DNA from: Paguma larvata | Lineage: Eukaryota > Chordata > Mammalia > Carnivora > Viverridae | Assembly: GCA_030068075.1 (NCBI GenBank) | Contig: CM057831.1 | Location: forward strand, 12,567,370 to 12,631,369 | Direction of reading: 5' to 3' | Length of the DNA stretch: 64,000 nt | Shown: positions 37,209 to 47,796 of the stretch, in pieces | Position numbering within the stretch: the first letter of the stretch is position 1 | Layout: each line of letters opens with the position of its first letter | Notes under the pieces: model-generated | The model's database searches: none | What the model saw: only the letters and a program-made list of their open reading frames with translations | Told to the model about the DNA's origin: nothing | Position numbers and translations under genes: made by a program

Positions 37209-37888
37209 TGTTTTCAGTTGTCTTTAGGCATTTCTTTTATTTCTTAGATTTCTCTGATGACCCCATGATTGTTTAATAGTATGTTATTTAATTCTGCATT
37301 TTTGTGATTTTTCCAATTTTCGTCTTATAATTGATTTCTAGTTTCATACCACTGTGGTCAGATAATGCACCTAATAGGATTTCAGTCTTCTTTAATTTAT
37401 TGAGACTTGTTTTGTGTCTTAACATGTGATCTGTCCTGGAAATTTTGTTCCATGTGCACTTGAGAGTGTATTCTGTTGCTTTTAGATGGAATGTTCCATA
37501 TATATCTATTAAGGAGATCTGGTCTAATGTGTTGTTTTAGTTCAGTTTTTTCTTATTGATTTTCTGTGCAGATGATTTATCTGTTGATGCCTGCTATTAT
37601 TGTATTGGTATCAGTTTATTCCTTTAGGTCTATTAATATTTATTTATTTTGGTACTCCCATGGTGGGTGCATATATATTTAAAATATATATATTTATTTT
37701 GCTGGATTGATCCCTTTACCATTATGTAATGCCTTTCTTTTTATTAAAGTCTTTGTTTTAAAGTTTATTTTGTCTGTTAAAAGCACAGCTATATCAGCTT
37801 TCTTTCAGTCACATTTGCATGGAGTATCTTTTTCCATACCTTTACTTTCAGTTTCTGTGATACTTCTGAAATTAGTCTCTTATAGGCA

Positions 37889-38185
37889 TCATATATATGA
37901 GTCTTGTTTTTTTAATCCATTCAACCACTCTGTGGTTGAACCACTTTTGGTTGGAGAATTTAATCCATTTACATTTAAAGTAATTATTGGTAAGTGTGTA
38001 CTTATTGCCATTTTGTTAATTGTTTTCTGGCTGTCTTTGTAGTTCCTCTGGTCCTTTCTTCTGTTTCTCTCTTCCCTGTGGTTTGATAACCTTCTTTCAT
38101 TTATGTACAGATTTCTCTTCATTTTTTTGTGTGTATTTACTATAAGTTTTTGCTTTGTGGTTACTGTTAAGTTCACAAATAGCAT
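37889..38185 (-). pseudogene. L1 ORF2 N-terminal fragment
   Basis: The frame includes the beginning of the ORF2 endonuclease domain, THLPIITLNVNGLNSP, preceded by in-frame sequence from the inter-ORF region. Only about 40 residues of the domain are open. Confidence 0.8.
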
Positions 38186-38813
38186 CCTTATTTATATAAC
38201 TGTCTATTATAAGTTGATGGCAACTTAAATTTGAATACATTTCAAAACTACATTCTTATTCTCCCTCCTACATTTTCTTCTTGGTGTCACATTTCATAGG
38301 TTTTTATTTTATGTATCCCTTAACTCATTATTGTAGTTACAGATAGTTTTTTTACTTTTGTCTTTTGACCTTCATACTAGCTTTATAAGTGATTAATGCA
38401 CCATCTTTACTATGTATATTACCTTTTTCAGAGAGATTTTTACTTTTGTATGTTTTCTTGTCATTGATATTGCCATTGCTTTTTCACCTTAAAGAAGTCC
38501 TTTTAACAGTTTTTTGTAAGGACAGTTTAATGGCGATGAACTCCTTTAGCTTTTGCTTATCTGAATAATTCTTTAGCTCTTCCTCTATTTTGAATGATAA
38601 CCTCGCCGGGTAGAGTATCCTCCCCATTCGCCCCCCTCCACCAGGTAGTGTATTCTTGGTTGGAAGTTTTTTCTTTTAGTACTTTGAATATGTCATGTCA
38701 TTCCCTGCTGGCCTGCAGATTTTCTGCAGAAAATTCTGATAGCCTTACAGGTTTCCCTTGTACATAACAAATTGTTTCTTTCTTGCTGCTTTTAAGGTTC
38801 TCTCTTTGTCTTT

Positions 38814-38966
38814 GAGAGAGAGGAAAGAAGAGAAGAGCAAAGGGGGAGGGAGAGAGAGAATCTTAAGCAGACTCCATGCCTATTGTGGAGCCTAATGAAG
38901 GTCTTGATCTCACAACTCTGAAATCAAGAGTTGGATGCTTAATTGACTGAGCCACTCATGCACCCC
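38814..38966 (-). mobile_element. old short CanSINE in L1
   Basis: The head (GACTGAGCCACTCATGCACCCC reversed) and GA-rich region are present, but there is no AATAAA tail. The target is TCTCTTTGTCTT/TCTCTTTATCTG at 38802-38813 and 38967-38978. Confidence 0.82.
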
Positions 38967-39367
38967 TCTCTTTATCTGTAATTTCTGATATTTTAACTGT
39001 GATATTTCTTTGTGTGGATTTCTTTGGGTTTGTTTCGTTTAGAACTCTGGGCTTCTTGGACCTGGATGTCTGTTTTCTTCTCCAGATTGAGGAAGTTTTC
39101 AGCCATTATTTCTTCACATAGGTTTCCTGCCCCTTTCCATCTCTCTTTTTCTTCTGGGACCCCTGTAGTGGGGGTGTTGCTCCACTTGGCGTTACCCTGT
39201 GTGTCCTTTCAGGTATTTTCATTTCCTGAAGGTCCTTTTTCTCTTTTCATTTTCTTTTTCTTTGCTGCTCTGTTGGGGAGAGTTCTGTTGCTTTGTCTTC
39301 TAGCTCACACATTGTTCTTCTGCTTCATCCAGTATGCTGTTGAATCCCTCCAATGTATTTTTTTAGT

Positions 39368-39571
39368 TCAGTTCTTGCATTCCTCAACTCTGTGACTTCT
39401 TTCTGGTACTTTCTTGTGTTTTCTTTCTCTTTGTCGACGTTCTCGCTGTGTTCTTCTAAGCTTGGTGACCATCTTTAAGACCATTAGTTTGAACTCTTTA
39501 TCAGGTAGATGACTTATCTTTGTTTCATAAAGATCTTTTTCTGAAGTTTTGTCTTGGACTTTTGTTTGCAA
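39368..39571 (-). pseudogene. L1 ORF1 N-terminal fragment
   Basis: A 67-codon frame contains the L1 ORF1 protein signature LPDKEFKLMVLKM near residue 22, followed by a charged stretch where the coiled coil would start. It ends in a stop; the RNA-binding part is not open. Confidence 0.75.
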
Positions 39572-40510
39572 CCTATTGCTGTCTCTTCATTTTGCCTGTC
39601 TCCGTGTTTGTTCGTTTGTATTAGCCAAAACGGCTTCCTCTCCTAGTATTGATGGGAGGGCCTTCTGTCGGAGATGACCTGAGGGGCCCAGAAGTGCAGT
39701 CCTGTTGATCCCCAGAGCCAGGCTCCAAGGGCATCTCCTGTGTGTTCCGTGCATGCCTGCTGGCTGTGGCAGAGCTGTGGCTGTGCACTGGAGGTGGTGA
39801 AGGGGGTGTTCGCCTGGCTGTGGCATCGTTGGGCACTGAAGAGGAGGATAGCAGCCTGCACTGGCAGGTTAGAGGGAGATTATAAAATTGGTACCCGCCA
39901 GTGCCAGCCTTAGCAGGGTGAAATGTGATCTCAAAAATGGCACCTGCCAACACTTCTGTTCTTTGAGAGAGTCCCAACAGGTTCCTTTTTCTCTGGAGGT
40001 TGCTTTAAGATGAGTAACTGGGTTTCCTTCACATTTGGTCTAGAAACTTTTTAAACTGCTGCTTTTGCACTAGGTCTCAGGACGAGTGAGTCTGCCTGCA
40101 ACACCTTTAAGAGTGCGTTTTTAATTCCCTACATTTCTATTGTTCTCCTGGATGTAATTCCAACTGATACTAGGTTTTGAGGCCTTATCTTTCTGGTGCA
40201 GGACCCACAGGTTGGGGTGCCTGATGTGGGGCAGAAACTCCTTGCCGCTCTGGAAGGAGTTCCATATTTTTTGAGATCCCTCCTGATTGTGGGTCACTGC
40301 TCCTGGGGTGGGGTTTTGGCAAGAGCATGTCTGTCTCTGCCTCCCCTACCTGTCTCAGTGTGGCCCTTTTATCTTTTGTTGTAGAGGCATTGTTCATCTA
40401 GTTTACAGAACTTTTTCAGAGGAAATTATTCCATTTTAGCTGTTGAATTTTGGGAGGAGGTAAGTTAGGATCTTCAGGCACTGTTGTCTTGAACCACTTC
40501 TCCAAACAAA

Positions 40511-43399
40511 TTCCGAAGTAGGGAATTAGGAAACGAGATTAAGGTTTAAATCCCTATCAAATGAAAATTACATATCATCACTATTCTAGAGATTATGAGA
40601 TCATTCCGTAGAGTCCAGTTTAGTGTTCATACAAGCCCAGGTCCACATCAGCGTGGGTTTGATGGTTTGAATGATGTTGAATGGGATGCAGATAACTAAG
40701 TAGTTTGCGGTTCTCTTACTTTTTTCTTGCGGTTCTCTCGGTTTTTTGAAGTGAGTAATCTGAAGTCCAAAAAGACAGTGTGTAAGTTAATGGTGATACT
40801 CACGACTTCAAAGGAAAGTTATTTAGAAACGTTACGGGAAATATTTGCAAAAGTGATAGTGTTCCCGATTGTCACGAGTAAATGGGGGGCAGTAGTAAAG
40901 GAGCCGTTACATTAATTGTGAGCCACTTTTCCCGGTTCAGAAACAGCCAGTATCCAACCTACAGCATCTGACAGAGGCAATTAAAATAATGTAGCATTTA
41001 CTGTTTGATTTGTCAGAGTATGTCCAGGAAAGAAGAGCCACTTACTGCGAGTTGTCGTGTGTTTAAACTTCCTCAGTAAAAGTGGCAGTATACCAAACAA
41101 TGTTTAAGAAGTTAATTTGAGATCTTACATTGCATCTTAGTGAATCATTTTTGGATTTTACACCAGGACTGAGCTCCTTGGTCCTTGTCATTCTGTGGTT
41201 TTGTATTGCGAGGTCCAGAGGTTTAAAACTAATAACACCATGAAAAATTCTCCATGAGTCATCCTGTCAGCTGTAGCTTCTGTTTGAGTCTTTCTGATGT
41301 AACTAATGTTTTATTGCCAGCTCTGCTAACAACTCTTCATGCTTTGGATCTATATCCTAATAAAAAGGAACAATGCTAGATCATTTTCAGACTTTTTCCG
41401 TAAGTTTTAGTTCTTGTAGTGACTTTTAGCTAGGCCGTTTATAAATTATAGGTGGTGACAGGATCTTGACTGGTGTTTTTTTTGAAGGGGAAGGAGTGGT
41501 AGTAGTGGTCATTACTACTTTTGGTTCTGTGAATCTTACAGTCCAGAGATCTAAAGATCAAATTAACAGTTGAGCTGAAGTCAGCAGTATGTTCTAAATC
41601 CCTATACTTATGGGTACTTATGGGTACAAATGCCCTTTTAGCTGTTTTGTTTGTTACTTTGTGAAAAATGATGTAATACCAGAGCTCGCTGGTTCACATT
41701 CATGTTGGAGTAACTTCAGATTTAAGTGTTGTGCTTTAGGCTATTTAAGTTATTTTGTAGAAACAGACAAATAAAAAATGTAATTTATATCCAGGATACA
41801 GGATGCCTTAATCATTCTTGATATTTTAAGAGATGTGGAAATAATGGACTCTCTTGCTAAGAAGCGACAGGTATGGTCAGCACAATTTCACAGTCTTAAA
41901 AAAAAAATCACTGACCCTACTTGCTACGAAAATTAAAAGTTTTGGTTGTAACCTGATCTTTTCTTTTACCCTGCAGCATCTGGGAAGTTTGTTAACTTGA
42001 GTATTGACGTTAATTTTATATAATATGGCTTGGCACGTTAAACCTATGGTTTCAGCGTTGGCTTTGAATTCTGCATTTCTGTGGATTTTGCTGAGCTAAA
42101 AGCCTATTTGAATATTGTTAGTCTTTAAGTTTCTTTTTCTCCTCTACTTAATTTGAAGTTATGTCTCTAACGTTAAGATTTTTCTTGGTGTTTTAGCTAA
42201 TAGCTAATAATAATTAAGTGGTTATCATGTGCTAGGCAGTGCTTCTCATAATGTTCCTCATTTTCTAGTTTAATCCTCAAAACAAATTGGTAAGGTAGGT
42301 ACTAGTGTTATCACTGTTTTACAGATGGTTGTCAGAGAGGTTAAGCAACTTGCCCGAGTCCAAGCACCTTTTAAAACTAGAATGTGAACCTTGTTATTTG
42401 GTTTCTGAGGCATCCCTGTTCCTTGAGATCACAAGTGATTTTCATCGCCTGTAACAGTATCGGACCACTATTGTTTTGTTGTTGTTGTTTTGCGTTGATG
42501 TTTGCCATCATTTTATGAGGACTGAGCCTTAGAATTATCTTAACAGTTACCTATTTTGCAGAGTCCTTTGTCTAGAAACTCTCCTCACTGGCATGAATTC
42601 CAATAAACTAGTGCTCTATTTCATGGACTCCAAGGCACCCGGGCTTTTCACCCTGCGTTTTAACACTGCCGAAGTCAGGATGTATCTTACAATGGAATTT
42701 TTTGGAATTCTAAATTTAGTAGCTAACATTGTTTGCTAATGAAAACTTGACCCCAATCCAACAATGTAGGTAAAATATCCTCAACTTCATTCTCATTTCA
42801 GTCATCTCTTACGCAGAACCATTCAGAGTCCCAAATTCCTCATCACATTACTAAACCGAAGAAAAAAATATCTACCTTGAAGGAGAGAGAGGGTAGGAAT
42901 TAAGGTTTGAGGGTGATAACCTCTATTTTTTTCTTTCAGGACATTTCTCTTAAGAATAGTGTCAAAGGCTAGCTCTTTTCTCATGAAAATTAGTAAAAGG
43001 AAAAATGACTTCTAATAGGCTATTCATTATAAGCAAATATGTGAAAAATGCAACGTTTGGCGGCCCTTTCCAATTCTTTTTTCATCTAGGAGAAATTCCG
43101 TTTAACAAATTCAAAGCAGTATCCCAGTTAGAAAACCATGTATGTGTGTATATATATTGTATACTTAAATATGTGTATGTGTATATGTATAGTTAAACCT
43201 GGCTAAAACTGGAAGTTTTACCAAAGTAAATATTATTTATTTGGTTAGGGTTTATTTAATTACCAAATCACAACTCCCTTTACACTGTAATAACACATGG
43301 GAGGAGAGCGAAAATAAAAACTTTGGGGAGGCCTCTATGTATTGCTGCCTAGCTAGAGCTTTAATATTAGAGCTGAGAACTTGTAAGAACAGCATCCTG
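40511..43399. other. mostly unique intron sequence
   Basis: Only a MIR relic at 42205-42400 is recognised. Confidence 0.5.
42205..42400 (-). repeat. MIR
   Basis: Reverse-orientation core: ATCATGTGCTAGGCAGTGCT, AGTTTAATCCTCAAAACAAA, TGTTTTACAGATGG and GAGGTTAAGCAACTTGCCCG. Confidence 0.8.
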
Positions 43400-43623
43400 G
43401 GGGCACCTGGGTGACTCGGTTGGTTAAGCATCCGACTTCAGCTCAGGTCACGATCTCATGGTTTGTGAGTTGGAGCCCTAAGTCGGGCTCTGTGCTGACA
43501 GCTCAGAGCCTGGAGCCTGCTTCAGATTCTGTGTCTCCTTCTCTCTCTCTGTTCCTCCCCCACTCATGTTCTGTCTCTCTCTCAAAAATAAATAAATGTT
43601 AAAAAAAAAAAAATTAAAAAAAA
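43400..43623 (+). mobile_element. felid CanSINE, first of three in a row
   Basis: It is preceded by AAGAACAGCATCCTG and followed by the same word, a perfect target duplication. It ends in a long A/T-rich tail. Confidence 0.95.
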
Positions 43624-43638
43624 AAGAACAGCATCCTG

Positions 43639-43847
43639 GATGCCTGGGTGGCTCAGTCGGTTAAGCATCCGACTCTTGATTTAGGCTCAGGTCGTGATCT
43701 CACAGGTTCATGAGTTTGAGCCCTGCATTGGGCTCCTCGCACTGATAGTGCAGAGCTGTTTGAGATTATCCTTCTCTCCTTCTCTCTCTGCCCCTCCTGC
43801 ATGTGCTCTCTCTCCCAAAATAAATAATGAACTTAAAAAAAAAAATG
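43639..43847 (+). mobile_element. CanSINE, second of three in a row
   Basis: It starts directly after GCATCCTG (43631-43638) and ends before GCATCCTG (43848-43855). The subfamily differs: the middle reads CACTGATAGTGCAGAGC rather than CTGACAGCTCAGAGC. Confidence 0.94.
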
Positions 43848-43855
43848 GCATCCTG

Positions 43856-44114
43856 TGGCACCTGGGCGTCTCAGTAGGTTAAGTACCTGACTTCAGCTCA
43901 GGTCATCATCTCACAGTCTGTCGGTTCGAGCCCTGCATCGGGCTCTGTGCTGACAGCTTGGAGCCTGGAGCCTGCTTCAGATTCTGTGTCTCCCTCTTTC
44001 TCTATCCCTCCCCGACTTGTCCTCTCTCTCTCTCTCTCTCTCTGTCTCTGTCTCTGTCTCTGTCTCTGTCAAAAATAAACAAATGTTAAAAAAAGAAAAG
44101 AAAAGAAAAAAAAA
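43856..44114 (+). mobile_element. felid CanSINE, third of three in a row
   Basis: It is flanked by GCATCCTG at 43848-43855 and 44116-44123. A (CT)n plus (TCTCTG)n tract and an AAAAG-rich tail follow the body. Confidence 0.94.
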
Positions 44115-44277
44115 GGCATCCTGAAGTCAAGTGAGTCAGCGTAATTATAACCTTGAGGCCCCTGGTTAGCGTTTGTGGCATATGAATATGCTTAGTATAG
44201 GTTATCAAAAGTAAGGGCATCTAGTTACCTTATCCCAGTGGCTCAAATTTCTGACAATCCTTTCTTTTTTATATACT

Positions 44278-44329
44278 TATTTTTTAAGTTTATTTTGAGA
44301 AAGAGCACATGCACGAGTTAGTGAGGGGG

Positions 44330-44382
<53 letters not shown>

Positions 44383-44505
44383 TCCCAAGCAGGCTTTGCA
44401 CTGTCAGCACAGAGCCTGATGTGTGGCTCAGACTCATGATCTGAGTCATGACCTGAGCTGAAATCAAGAGTTGGAAACTTAACTGACTGAGCCACCTAGG
44501 CGCCC
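44278..44505 (-). mobile_element. older CanSINE with (GA)n tract
   Basis: A purine tract of about 55 bases (44325-44381) lies in the body. The middle has GAATCCCAAGCAGG and the head ends CCACCTAGGCGCCCC. Confidence 0.92.
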
Positions 44506-46436
44506 CTGTTTCCTTTGGAAAATACATACACAAGTATGTAAATATGCACAAACATGTTCACTGTTGGCTAAATGCCCAAATCATCAATCCGATATTTTCA
44601 AAAGCGAGATACAGTTTGGTTAAGCACATCTAGTATAATGTCAGCATTCGACTATAGCTCTTTTACATAAATATCAAACCAGAGGAGTTTGTCAGTTTTA
44701 TGCTTGGGTTACAGAATGGACAAGGATTTGAAAACAGAGGAATTTGTGGAGAATTGTTTCATCAAACTGATGTCGGGCTAGGTAACTGTGGAATTTAGTG
44801 ATTAGAGAAAAAATATTGCGATTTAAAAGTGTTTGTTCTTCATCTGTGCTTTAAGAATTTAGTAAGTAGACTGTGATAAGCAAATTTTCCTGTACAGTAG
44901 TCCTCGTTCGTCTTTTAATTCCATTTTTATCTTCTTTTCCCTCCTCTTCCATTCCCTCGTAAGAGAAAACCGCTCAGGAAGCTGGCTTACAATCAGTAGT
45001 CTGGGAACTTCCGGGATTCTTTACCAGAATCTCCCTGGATGTGCAGTCAGCCCCTGACGCAAGCGGCATTGTTTTGGGGTGGGAGTTTCGGTGATGGCTA
45101 TCAGGAAGAGTGGCTGAGTGGCTAACGGCAGGTATTATCCTTTGCAGAAATTCAGTTGGGAATTCTTTCCTGCCAACTTTTATATTTGTTTCTGAATTTA
45201 AAAATATTCCTGCCTCCCCACTCCAGCAACAAGTAGAGATGGACTTCTTGGGAACTATTTCTGAAAGCTTGATTATCTTTTGTAATTGGTATATCCTGTA
45301 GAGCAGTGTGCTTCTCCCAGAACCCCTTTCCTTATCCCTAACTTCGTTTGAGTTAACCTGCACTTATTATGGAAGTTTCTAGATTCTTTGTCTTTTTCTT
45401 TGGATCAATCTTAGCTTATATAGGAATTAAAGGAAATTGTAATTAAACTTTTATATTAGAGGTTGTTTTTTTTTTTAACTAAACTGTCTCCATGCTAAGT
45501 AGAATAGCCATTCAAATGTCATTGTTTTTTTTTTCTTACTGTGTTTATTTAGTAATAATCTTTAAAAAAAAACATGTCATGGATATTCTTAATAAAGCCT
45601 GTTTCTATTCTGCAACTAAATAATCTTTACATAAAATGCCATAGGTTGAAGTGATTTCTGAAAGGACGATGGGAAGAAATTTGAGAACACTACAGGCTTA
45701 GTGTTTATGTGTAATATCCAGTTCTTATCGGGAAGCCACCAGTCATATTTCTTTGAAAAAAGACAACCAGGAGGAAATGCAGGAGCTCTTTATTCTGGAA
45801 AAAGAAAAGATATAACATTTATTTTCTACTTTTGAAACATTTCTTAATAACCGATAGTCCTGCAGTGGTTATTTTCTCTAGATTCTGTTATAAGTGCTAA
45901 CTGTAAATAAACGAGGATTGTGATTTGATTATGATCAAAGGGTAGTAGACACAGATCAACAGAGCAGTAATCAGCACCCAGATATCTTGTGGGAGTTGGG
46001 GAGAGATGACGGATAGGAAGAAACTTGCCCTGCCAGGGAAATGAGGTATAATATTTTAACAGTAAGATATTTCTCTTTATCTCAGGTTGTTGTTTTTAAT
46101 CTGTAAAATGGAAAGAATGATAATATATATTTTTTACGATTAAATGAGATAATACATGTTAATAGTTTAGTGCTTAGCATTTAATATTAAATTTTTAAAA
46201 AAAGAGAACCCATACTCAGTGATGGCTCCTAGCACCTGAAATTTAAGATTTAACAAAGGAGTTAAGATATTAAAAAATAGAATCCAGCTTCTTACTTCAC
46301 CTGTTTGTTGAATCTTGCTTTGGGAAGTTAGTATAAGGTTTAAATCTCTTGTTCTGGTTTAGTAGAATGAATAGTTTGAATAACAATCTTACCAGTGAAA
46401 TAACTACATTTATCTTTTTTTTCCCCTTTGTTTCAG
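44506..46436. other. unique sequence before coding exon 2
   Basis: A MIR relic at 46080-46195 is the only repeat seen. The last 25 bases form the pyrimidine tract of the acceptor. Confidence 0.55.
46080..46195 (+). repeat. MIR 3' part
   Basis: AATCTGTAAAATGGAAAGAA and GATTAAATGAGATAATACAT are typical. Confidence 0.7.
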
Positions 46437-46460
46437 GTTTCCCCTCAAAAAACCTATAAG
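46437..46460 (+). CDS. ARHGEF12: ARHGEF12 coding exon 2, a 24-nt microexon
   Basis: This exon encodes the end of Arg11, then FPLKKPI, then the first two bases of Arg19 (numbering from the human protein as I recall it). LARG is a Rho guanine nucleotide exchange factor that couples G12/13 receptors and plexin-B to RhoA at the plasma membrane; this piece is the basic N-terminal tail ahead of the PDZ domain. A strong pyrimidine tract and TTTCAG precede it, and the 5' splice site AAG|GTAAGT is a perfect consensus. Both boundaries fall after the second base of a codon, so skipping the exon would remove 8 codons and keep the frame. The next exon continues with HGSILNRESP, as in human LARG. The upstream exon with the ATG is outside the window. 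Confidence 0.93.
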
Positions 46461-47710
46461 GTAAGTTGTTCAATTGCCTTTCATACGTTTAGGTTAACTC
46501 TTAATTAGAAGCATTCCTTCGAAATTATGGCGGATTTTTGTGGCTTTTGAAAACGTGGATTTTTTTATATTAAGTAGTTTAAAATATCAAAATGTTTTAC
46601 AAATTTAAAATATAACAGGTGTTGCATATTTTTTTCTGGAAGAGAGCATTGTTTTGATAACATTTTTCAGTGTTTTTAATATAAGCATTTTAAAAGTTTG
46701 TTCAGATTGATAGTTAAGGTCACTCCCCATGAAGAGATGTAATCTTAAAATCTATTGTGACCGTTCTCAGTTGTGAGTAGCTTGGGGAGTGTAAATGGAT
46801 GGCGAGTTTTTGATGTGTTTTATCACTTGGGTAACCACAGCTGCCTTTAGTTAATGAACTTTGGCAAACTGAATCAGTCTTAATTACTTTAAGACAGTAA
46901 AAGGGAAAATCCAAAATGTTCAGATATGCCTGTGCCCACATCCATATCTCCACGTGCGTTCATGTCCTGAGATTAAATGCCTTTTCCTCAGTACTTGTTC
47001 TGCACATCTCTTTTGCATCCTAGTTGTCGGGAATATTATTTAAATTGTAGGTAGTATATCATTCCTCATTGTTATAGTAGTTTTGTCTAATTTTTAGTGA
47101 GAGTATGGTCCAGGATACCAATGCTGATCTTGGTATTTCAGTTAATTAGTGGTGTAGGTATTATAGTGAGAGTCTTATTTGCTGCCCAGCCATTATTTGA
47201 TCAGTATGGTTGGCTAGGCCATAGAATAATAATTCTAATGTCAGCTGGGCCTGCCTGACTTCTGTAGCTAGAACTATGGTGAGGCTTGCCTAAGATTTTT
47301 TTTTTTTTTTTTAACTTTTCTCACCCACGCTATATTTACACAGTGATTTTGACCCTGACCATAGTATATGTACTGCCTGGTCAGGGAATGTGTTTAAGTA
47401 CTTTTAAGGCACTGTTTTCTTACCTGTTTGGTGGAGATAATTGTAACTGATGTAAACCACTGAAAGAATTTAAGTTACTTCTAAGAATAAAATAGACTTA
47501 ATACTAAATACTACCTTTATTATTTTTAAGCACTTTTTATAACCAAATAGACTATTACACATAGCGTAGACCGAATTTCAAACTTCTTGAAAAACTTAAG
47601 TTGGAGAGATTTATGAGGCTATATAGGGTAAACTGATTAGCAGTTTTTAAGTTACATTTTTATTCTGTTGATTTGCTTGTAGTAAATGTTTGAATGCTTT
47701 ATTAATTTAG
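46461..47710 (+). other. ARHGEF12: ARHGEF12 intron 2 (1,250 nt)
   Basis: The intron runs GTAAGT...TTTAG between coding exons 2 and 3. It is AT-rich and apparently single-copy, with a run of 17 or so T at about 47289-47312 and no clear interspersed repeat. Confidence 0.9.
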
Positions 47711-47796
47711 GCATGGAAGTATTTTGAACCGAGAGTCACCAACAGATAAGAAGCAGAAAGTTGAGCGCTGTGCATCACATGATTTCGATCCCACAG
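47711..47796 (+). CDS. ARHGEF12: ARHGEF12 coding exon 3
   Basis: The 86-nt exon encodes Arg19 (last base), HGSILNRESPTDKKQKVER, CASHDFDPT, and the first base of Asp48. It is a polar, Lys/Arg-rich segment without a recognisable fold, lying between the extreme N-terminus and the PDZ domain. The acceptor (TTAATTTAG) has a weak pyrimidine tract; the donor is CAG|GTAAAA. The entry phase is 2 and the exit phase is 1, so unlike its neighbours this exon cannot be skipped alone without a frameshift. Residue 39 reads Cys in a stretch I remember as variable between human and mouse, so I do not treat it as an error. Assignment rests on close agreement with the remembered human and mouse N-termini and on joining in frame to both flanking exons. 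Confidence 0.94.

Larger units (their letters stand above)
36955..40510 (-). mobile_element. old L1, 5' UTR, ORF1 and start of ORF2
   Basis: On the minus strand the order is 5' UTR (about 40510-39600), ORF1 (N-terminus at 39571), inter-ORF region, then the ORF2 start (near 38050) and endonuclease region down to about 36955. It is the opposite of the usual 5'-truncated copy: the 3' half is missing. SINEs lie at 36998 and 38814. Confidence 0.75.
1..46436 (+). other. ARHGEF12: ARHGEF12 intron 1, 3' part
   Basis: All sequence before the first visible exon belongs to the intron that follows the start-codon exon, which lies upstream of the window. I found no CpG-rich stretch or alternative first exon. 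The content is repeats, listed individually, separated by AT-rich unique sequence. Confidence 0.85.

Noticed and set aside
39012..39395. 127-codon plus-strand frame, hydrophobic, looks membrane-like
   Set aside because: It is the reverse complement of L1 ORF1/5' region sequence; the hydrophobic look comes from T-rich antisense codons.
44974..45363. 129-codon minus-strand frame
   Set aside because: No family was recognised, and it lies in intron sequence opposite to ARHGEF12. I saw no splice or conservation argument for it.
1..46436. Search for the start-codon exon or an alternative first exon
   Set aside because: I found neither the expected N-terminal coding text (MSGTQSTITD) nor a CpG-rich promoter-like stretch, so the true exon 1 should be upstream of the window.
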